Assembly (NCBI GenBank): GCA_016219235.1
Contig: JACRBO010000882.1
Location: forward strand, 1-5,526
From: Chloroflexota bacterium
Lineage (GTDB): Bacteria; Chloroflexota; Anaerolineae; Fen-1058
Direction: 5' to 3'
Length of the DNA stretch: 5,526 nt
A model generated the notes under the pieces. It ran no database searches, was not told the origin of the DNA, and saw only the letters and a list, made by a program, of their open reading frames with translations. Each line of letters opens with the position of its first letter. The stretch's first letter is position 1. A program made the position numbers and the translations under genes. This document shows, piece after piece, positions 1 through 3,415 of the stretch.

Positions 1-274
1 AATCGAGCGCCTGAATCAAGCGTTGATCGGCCAGTTCATACTGGATGCTCACGCCCTGTCGCGTGGCGTTGACCAACCCGCGTTCGCGCAGGATTTTCAG
101 GTGGCGCGAGGCCGTCGGTTGGGCGATGTTTAACTCCATCGACAGTTCCGTCACGTTGTGCGAATTCTCGCCCAGCGCATACAGCATCAACAGCCGGGTC
201 GGATCAGCCAGCGCGGAGCACAGATTGGCTTCCAACTTGGAGACTTCTTGGACCAGGGTTTGAGAGATAGTCAT
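1..274 (-). CDS. ArsR-family winged helix-turn-helix transcriptional regulator (C-terminus outside window)
   Basis: A small DNA-binding repressor of the ArsR/SmtB type; 91 codons are visible and the gene continues past the left edge. The protein starts MTISQTLVQEV and has the family signature SALADPTRLLML at about residues 20-31. The helix-turn-helix follows at about 41-64 (VTELSMELNIAQPTASRHLK, recognition helix around 52-62), then the beta-wing at about 68-82 (VNATRQGVSIQYEL). The start is the ATG at 272-274; an in-frame TGA lies five codons upstream, so no longer start is possible. The ribosome binding site is weak (GAAAGAA). The ArsR metal motif CVC in the DNA-binding helix is absent: the matching stretch TELSMELNI has no cysteine. 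The only visible cysteine is Cys19. The inducer is therefore unknown; a thiol/persulfide or non-metal signal is possible. It probably regulates itself and genes beyond the left edge. The bfr terminator separates it from the genes to its right. The family call is firm; the ligand is open. Confidence 0.93.
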   Translation of the reverse strand, partial: MTISQTLVQEVSKLEANLCSALADPTRLLMLYALGENSHNVTELSMELNIAQPTASRHLKILRERGLVNATRQGVSIQYELADQRLIQALD

Positions 275-288
275 GCGCTTATTCTTTC

Positions 289-314
289 AATGTATGCACA
301 TTGCCACATATATT
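289..314 (-). promoter_or_regulatory. Candidate operator of the ArsR-family gene
   Basis: An imperfect inverted repeat lies 15-40 bases upstream of the regulator's start: AATGTATG (289-296) and CATATATT (307-314), matching at 7 of 8 positions. A tighter perfect 5-bp repeat, AATGT-N4-ACATT, is nested at 289-302. ArsR-family proteins bind AT-rich imperfect palindromes near their own promoter, so autoregulation here is plausible. Assignment is by position and symmetry only. Confidence 0.4.
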
Positions 315-364
315 AAAGGTTAACCAAATATTAGCACCGGATTTCACAAGACCAAAGTGATGGT

Positions 365-376
365 TGTCACATGACA
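365..376. promoter_or_regulatory. Short palindrome, possible regulator half-site pair
   Basis: TGTCA-CA-TGACA is a perfect 5-bp inverted repeat with a 2-base spacer, about 90 bases upstream of the regulator's start. It resembles a site for a dimeric regulator, but no cognate factor can be named, and 5-bp arms can arise by chance. Confidence 0.2.
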
Positions 377-476
377 GCCTGACATTGATCATGCCCAAGG
401 GAAAAGGGTGTCGGTCGCGCCAGGCGGTCCGCCGCGCAAAGCACAGGCACGGGCAAATCGACGGCTAATCTAGAGG

Positions 477-495
477 AAACCCGCGTCGCGGGTTT
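477..495. repeat. Hairpin with 9-bp arms
   Basis: AAACCCGCG (477-485) and CGCGGGTTT (487-495) form a perfect inverted repeat around one base; in practice this is a 7-bp stem with a 5-base loop. The minus-strand continuation TTTCCTCT is only mildly T-rich, so it is at best a weak second terminator for bfr. The arm AACCCGC can also pair with GCGGGTT at 527-533, enclosing the next hairpin. The two together may be one dispersed-repeat unit. Confidence 0.6.
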
Positions 496-505
496 GGCAA
501 GCGTA

Positions 506-528
506 GCCGTCGGCTTCCAGCCGATGGC
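506..528. repeat. Hairpin with 9-bp arms, one wobble pair
   Basis: GCCGTCGGC (506-514) and GCCGATGGC (520-528) pair over 9 bp with one mismatch, which is G-U on one strand, around a 5-base loop. It lies directly beyond the bfr terminator and next to the hairpin at 477-495. No T-tract follows on either strand, so it is not a terminator by itself. It looks like part of a REP-type palindromic element. Confidence 0.55.
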
Positions 529-535
529 GGGTTGC

Positions 536-569
536 AAATAAAAAGCGGCACGTTAACTGACGTGCCGCT
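536..569 (-). terminator. Rho-independent terminator of bfr
   Basis: On the minus strand, 22 bases after the bfr stop codon, AGCGGCACGT - CAGTTA - ACGTGCCGCT forms a perfect 10-bp GC-rich stem with a 6-base loop. It is followed at once by TTTTTATTT. This is a textbook intrinsic terminator for transcripts read right to left. There is no T-tract on the other side, so it acts in one direction. Confidence 0.93.
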
Positions 570-591
570 CGAAACAGGTGAAACGCTCGAC

Positions 592-1056
592 TTAGACTTG
601 ATTCGCCAGATAGCTCTCCAGCCCCATCTGGTTGATCTGGGCGCGCTGTTTCTCGGCCCAATCGACGTGGCCTTCTTCCATCTTCAGGATCTTGGTCAGC
701 AGATCGACCGTGGCCTGATCGTACACTTCGCGCGCCAGCTTGATGCCCGCATTGTACGCGCGCACTGCCCCGAGTTCGGCCTCTTGATCGTTGAAGACCA
801 TATCCTTCACGCTCGCGCCGATCTTCATGGGGTTGAGGGCGGACACGACGGGCATGCCTTCCAAAAACAGGATGCGCTGGATCAGCCACTCGGCGTGATG
901 CATCTCGTCCATGGCTTGCCCCTCGATGGCCTTGTGGAGTTTCTCGTAACCCCAGCTGTCGCACATTTCCGAGTGGACCATGTACTGGCTGATGGCCGTC
1001 AATTCGTCGGCCAGCAATTGGTTCAGGACTTCGATGAGTTTGGCGTCGCCTTTCAT
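592..1056 (-). CDS. bfr: Bacterioferritin
   Basis: An iron-storage and detoxification protein of 154 residues, close to the usual 155-160. Members of this family form a 24-subunit cytoplasmic shell, oxidise Fe(II) at a di-iron ferroxidase centre and store it as a ferric mineral core. All six ferroxidase ligands known from E. coli Bfr are present at the same numbers: Glu18, Glu51, His54, Glu94, Glu127 and His130. Met52, which binds the inter-subunit haem, is also kept, so a haem-containing bacterioferritin rather than a plain ferritin or Dps is expected. The opening MKGDAKLIEVLNQLLADELT and the stretch ILFLEGMP are typical. The ATG is set by a strong AAGGAG 7 bases upstream. The gene has its own promoter and terminator, so it is probably a single-gene unit that can be expressed apart from the molybdoenzyme operon behind it. 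No clear Fur box is seen. Confidence 0.97.
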   Translation of the reverse strand: MKGDAKLIEVLNQLLADELTAISQYMVHSEMCDSWGYEKLHKAIEGQAMDEMHHAEWLIQRILFLEGMPVVSALNPMKIGASVKDMVFNDQEAELGAVRAYNAGIKLAREVYDQATVDLLTKILKMEEGHVDWAEKQRAQINQMGLESYLANQV

Positions 1057-1063
1057 GGTAGAG

Positions 1064-1069
1064 CTCCTT
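1064..1069 (-). promoter_or_regulatory. Ribosome binding site of bfr
   Basis: AAGGAG on the minus strand with a 7-base spacer to the ATG. It is a strong Shine-Dalgarno sequence that fixes the start of bfr. Confidence 0.85.
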
Positions 1070-1094
1070 GTGAGAATGGGATGAGGCCAAAACC

Positions 1095-1121
1095 ATTATA
1101 CGGCATTTTTTCCAGACTCAA
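1095..1121 (-). promoter_or_regulatory. Promoter of bfr
   Basis: On the minus strand a perfect -10 box TATAAT (1095-1100) is preceded by TTGAGT (1116-1121), which matches four of six -35 positions. The 15-base spacing is shorter than the ideal 17. Transcription would start near 1088 and give a leader of about 30 bases. The promoter sits in the 83-base gap after the membrane-subunit gene, which supports separate expression of bfr. The -10 is convincing; the -35 less so, and an activator may help. Confidence 0.65.
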
Positions 1122-1139
1122 GCTGCACGTTGGGCGGGA

Positions 1140-2285
1140 TCAATGCGCCGCGTGTTCTTCGCTGGCAAACAACGGGAAGTTCTTCGCGATCAAACCAAAG
1201 ACCAGCACGCCCGCCGCGGTGATGCCAAAGCTCACCGCGAACTCCATCCAACTGGGCGAGTAGGCCAATCCGCCCTGATGCTCGAGCGCGAACAAACTCA
1301 CGTTGAAGCGATTGAACATGAGTCCCACAATCACGAGCGCTGCGCCGAGCAACAAACCCTTTGGATTCTCACGGACCGATCGGCGTGTGAACAACCCGAT
1401 CGGCACGATCACCCCGCCGATGATCTCGGCCCAGTACAGCAGGCTGTACACACCGCTCGAGAATAGCAGCCCCAACTCGCCCGTCACCGCCAACTCGACG
1501 GACTTCAGCGCGAGGTAAATTCCCAGCGTGTACGGGATCGCTTTTGCCACGCGGCTCAGCAAATCGATTTCGAGGCCGCGTCCGAACGCGCGTGAACTCA
1601 GCGAGGATTCGAAGATGATCATCGCCATGCCCACGGCCGCCGCCGAGACAAAGAAGAACAGCGGCAGCAGCGGCGACCACCACAGCGGATGCACTTTCTG
1701 CGGCATGATGAGATACAGCGATCCCAACGATGATTGGTGCAACGTCGAGAGCACTACGCCGAAAATCACCAGCGGCATTGTGATCGTGTGTAGGATGCGG
1801 ATGGGCCTGTGCCACTTCGGTTTTTCCAGCAGCACCGGCGCGAACTCCAACGCCAGCACCGTCGTGTACAGCATCACGCACAGGCCGATTTCCAGCAGTA
1901 CCGAGTGGCCGTTCTGATAAACGATCATATGCCAGATGCGCTCCGGGCGGCCCAGATCGACCAGCAGCGCGATGATGACCATGACGTAGCCCAGAAAACC
2001 GGTCAAAATCGAGGGGCGCAGCAGCGGCCGGAAGCGTTCGAGTTTGAAAATGTAGACAGCGGCCGCCATCGTGAACGCGCCTGCGCCCAACGCCACGCCG
2101 CACAGCAAGTCAAAGCTGATCCAGAACCCCCACGGGTACGAATCGTTGAGACCGCTGATCGCGCCGATGCCGAAGGCGAAGCGATACAACGCCACCACCA
2201 CGCCGATGAGGACCAGTGCGTTCAACGTCACGATGACGGGCGACACACGCAACTTGCGCGGTTGAGTGAGAGTTGTCGATGCCAT
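1140..2285 (-). CDS. nrfD: NrfD/HybB-type quinone-interacting membrane anchor subunit
   Basis: A polytopic inner-membrane subunit of 381 residues with about ten predicted helices, the size and layout of HybB. Proteins of the NrfD/PsrC superfamily exchange electrons between the quinone pool and a four-cluster ferredoxin partner. By recall, the closest look-alike is E. coli HybB (hydrogenase-2). Shared signatures are GLNDSYPWGFWISFDL (45-60), DLGRP (110-114), ALEFAP (145-150), LHQSSLGSL (182-190), KVHPLW (197-202) and a late NRFNVS (325-330). Conserved polar residues inside helices (Asp48, Asp59, His183, His199) are candidates for the quinone or proton path; this is inference. The short tail NFPLFASEEHAAH is hydrophilic. 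The start ATG overlaps the stop of the ferredoxin gene by one base (TAATG), which points to translational coupling; the ribosome binding site is weak (AAAGAG), as expected for a coupled start. It is the last gene of the operon, and no strong terminator follows it before the bfr promoter. Confidence 0.95.
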   Translation of the reverse strand: MASTTLTQPRKLRVSPVIVTLNALVLIGVVVALYRFAFGIGAISGLNDSYPWGFWISFDLLCGVALGAGAFTMAAAVYIFKLERFRPLLRPSILTGFLGYVMVIIALLVDLGRPERIWHMIVYQNGHSVLLEIGLCVMLYTTVLALEFAPVLLEKPKWHRPIRILHTITMPLVIFGVVLSTLHQSSLGSLYLIMPQKVHPLWWSPLLPLFFFVSAAAVGMAMIIFESSLSSRAFGRGLEIDLLSRVAKAIPYTLGIYLALKSVELAVTGELGLLFSSGVYSLLYWAEIIGGVIVPIGLFTRRSVRENPKGLLLGAALVIVGLMFNRFNVSLFALEHQGGLAYSPSWMEFAVSFGITAAGVLVFGLIAKNFPLFASEEHAAH

Positions 2286-3280
2286 TATTCGGCCTGCTCT
2301 TTCGTCGCTTCATCTGCAACAGCGACCGTTTCGTTGGGTGGCTCACTTGCTTGATGTTCCGTCATGCCCGAATGCTTTTTTCGGGCATCCAGATTGACTG
2401 TCGATGGCGAGTGGACTTCCGGATTCCCGCCATGCCCTGTCTGCGAAGCGTGCGGGAATGACGTCGAGTGTTCAGGTGAGGGGAGTGGCTGCTCCCCCTC
2501 TCCCGAAATCGGCTGTTTGATTTCGGGAGAGGGGGTTGGGGGGTGAGGCCGCCGCTCGCGCAATCGCACCACGCCGGCCACGGCAGCCAGCACGCCCGCC
2601 CAACCCAGCGCGAACGGAATGGTGCCGCTCATGACTACTTCGCTGGTGTGATTGACCGATTCTTGCGGCACGTCGGGCAAGCCCAAATCTTTGAACGGCA
2701 CATTCGAGATGATGAGATAGGATGTGCCGCCGTTTTCGTGTTCACCGTAAACGTGATCGATGTACTTGCCGGGATTCGCCGCGATGCGGGCCTTGGCTTC
2801 GGCCAGCATGTCTTTGCGCGAGCCGAAACTCAGGGCATCGGTGGGGCAAGTCTGCACACAGGCCGGTTCGCCGTCGACGTCCAATCGGTGCGCGCACATC
2901 GTACATTTGGTGATCAGCGGTTGATCCAGCAAGCCCTTGTCCCAATCGAAGTGCGGCACGCCGAAGGGGCACGCGTTCATGCAGTAGCGGCAGCCGATGC
3001 AGCGCGAACTGTCATAGACCACCGGCCCGTCCGCGCGCTTGCTCCACGCGCCCACCGGGCACGCCGAGGCGCACGACGGCTGGATGCAGTGCATGCAGTG
3101 ATAGGGCATGCTGGCCCGTGCCAGATTGGGATACTCGCCCGTGACGCCCGCGCCCGCCACCCAGATGCGCGTATCGCTCAGCGGCACTTGATTCTCGACA
3201 CTGCACGCCACCATGCACGCGCGGCAATCAATGCAGCGCGCGGCGTCAAACAAATATGCGTGTGGTTGTTTAAGAGCCAT
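2285..3280 (-). CDS. HybA/DmsB-type 4x[4Fe-4S] ferredoxin subunit with C-terminal helix and repeat-derived tail
   Basis: The electron-transfer subunit between the catalytic and membrane subunits, 331 residues. Sixteen cysteines form four cluster motifs: C16-x2-C19-x2-C22-x3-C26; C62-x2-C65-x4-C70-x3-C74; C94-x2-C97-x2-C100-x3-C104; and C126-x2-C129-x11-C141-x3-C145. The later part, YGEHENGGTSYLIISNVPF (178-196) and a hydrophobic helix at about 217-239, matches the layout of E. coli HybA, which also ends in a membrane helix. No Tat signal is present, so export with the catalytic subunit is likely, as in DmsB/PsrB; HybA itself carries one. From residue 245 (PHPPTPSPE) to about 306 the protein is encoded by three palindromic repeat elements; the final stretch, TEHQASEPPNETVAVAD and on, is acidic. 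The tail is probably disordered and not needed for catalysis. The start ATG has AGAGGA 7 bases upstream, and the next gene overlaps the stop. Confidence 0.95.
   Translation of the reverse strand: MALKQPHAYLFDAARCIDCRACMVACSVENQVPLSDTRIWVAGAGVTGEYPNLARASMPYHCMHCIQPSCASACPVGAWSKRADGPVVYDSSRCIGCRYCMNACPFGVPHFDWDKGLLDQPLITKCTMCAHRLDVDGEPACVQTCPTDALSFGSRKDMLAEAKARIAANPGKYIDHVYGEHENGGTSYLIISNVPFKDLGLPDVPQESVNHTSEVVMSGTIPFALGWAGVLAAVAGVVRLRERRPHPPTPSPEIKQPISGEGEQPLPSPEHSTSFPHASQTGHGGNPEVHSPSTVNLDARKKHSGMTEHQASEPPNETVAVADEATKEQAE
2364..2388. repeat. Palindromic element inside the ferredoxin gene, unit 1
   Basis: ATGCCCGAA (2364-2372) and TTCGGGCAT (2380-2388) form a perfect 9-bp inverted repeat with a 7-base loop. 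On the minus strand it encodes DARKKHSGM in frame. It has the look of a short REP-type dispersed element and is the closest of the three to the gene's 3' end. Confidence 0.75.
2423..2459. repeat. Palindromic element inside the ferredoxin gene, unit 2
   Basis: ATTCCCGC (2423-2430) and GCGGGAAT (2452-2459) form a perfect 8-bp inverted repeat around 21 bases. In minus orientation it reads GTCATTCCCGC...GCGGGAATCC, the form of a palindrome found dispersed in many bacterial genomes. It encodes SFPHASQTGHGGNPE in frame. Confidence 0.7.
2494..2535. repeat. Palindromic element inside the ferredoxin gene, unit 3
   Basis: A perfect 17-bp inverted repeat (2494-2510 and 2519-2535) with an 8-base loop, GGCTGTTT. 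It is the longest uninterrupted stem in the window; the arm starts CCCCCTCTCCC. On the minus strand it encodes PSPEIKQPISGEGE in frame. Peptides of the type PLTPxPSPxxGEGE are a common result of reading through this class of dispersed repeat. It should fold strongly in the mRNA, just after the codons for the membrane helix. Confidence 0.85.
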
Positions 3281-3287
3281 TTTCTAT

Positions 3288-3293
3288 TCCTCT
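3288..3293 (-). promoter_or_regulatory. Ribosome binding site of the ferredoxin subunit gene
   Basis: AGAGGA on the minus strand with a 7-base spacer to the ATG. It supports the chosen start, which places the first cluster cysteine at residue 16, as usual for this family without a signal peptide. Confidence 0.75.
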
Positions 3294-3315
3294 GTTCAGG
3301 CGACGACTCAGTCAG

Positions 3316-3396
3316 CGTCATTGTGAGGAGCGCTTTTTGCGACGAAGCAATCGCATTGTCTGGCCGGGAGATTGCTTCGCTCCACGCGCAATGACG
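3316..3396. repeat. 81-base palindromic dispersed-type repeat between catalytic and ferredoxin genes
   Basis: Outer arms CGTCATTGTG (3316-3325) and CGCAATGACG (3387-3396) match at 9 of 10 positions. Inner arms CGAAGCAATC (3343-3352) and GATTGCTTCG (3370-3379) match perfectly. The CGTCATTG...GAAGCAATC...GATTGCTTCG...CAATGACG layout is that of a palindromic repeat seen scattered between genes in many bacterial genomes (recall, not a search). It fills most of the gap between the two operon genes, which is otherwise short. There is no T-tract after the stem on the minus strand, so it is not a normal terminator, but the fold could influence mRNA stability or reduce read-through into the downstream genes. 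Confidence 0.8.
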
Positions 3397-3415
3397 GTAG
3401 CCGAGAGGTTCCGTC

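Larger units (their letters stand above)
275..591. other. Gene-free stretch between arsR-type gene and bfr
   Basis: This 317-base interval holds no convincing coding region on either strand. It contains, from right to left, the bfr terminator, two further hairpins (506-528 and 477-495), a short palindrome (365-376), and an AT-rich segment with an imperfect inverted repeat just ahead of the regulator gene. The AT-rich part (about 285-350) stands out from the GC-rich surroundings and is the likely promoter zone of the regulator, but I see no confident -35/-10 pair. Confidence 0.7.

Noticed and set aside
532..1263. A 243-codon plus-strand reading frame across bfr and into the anchor gene
   Set aside because: It lies opposite bfr, whose protein has every ferroxidase ligand in place. 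The plus-strand product shows no recognisable domain and begins inside the bfr terminator.
1140..3280. A hydrogenase-2 (hyb) operon
   Set aside because: The ferredoxin and anchor are HybA- and HybB-like, but the upstream gene is a molybdopterin enzyme. No NiFe hydrogenase subunit is present in the window.
2543..3394. A 283-codon plus-strand reading frame opposite the ferredoxin gene
   Set aside because: The minus strand encodes a perfect 16-cysteine ferredoxin here. The plus-strand product is a composition-driven shadow rich in Arg, Ala and His with no family features.
2364..3396. CRISPR array or insertion sequence, suggested by the cluster of repeats
   Set aside because: The units differ from one another and are not evenly spaced copies of one repeat, and no transposase or cas gene is present.
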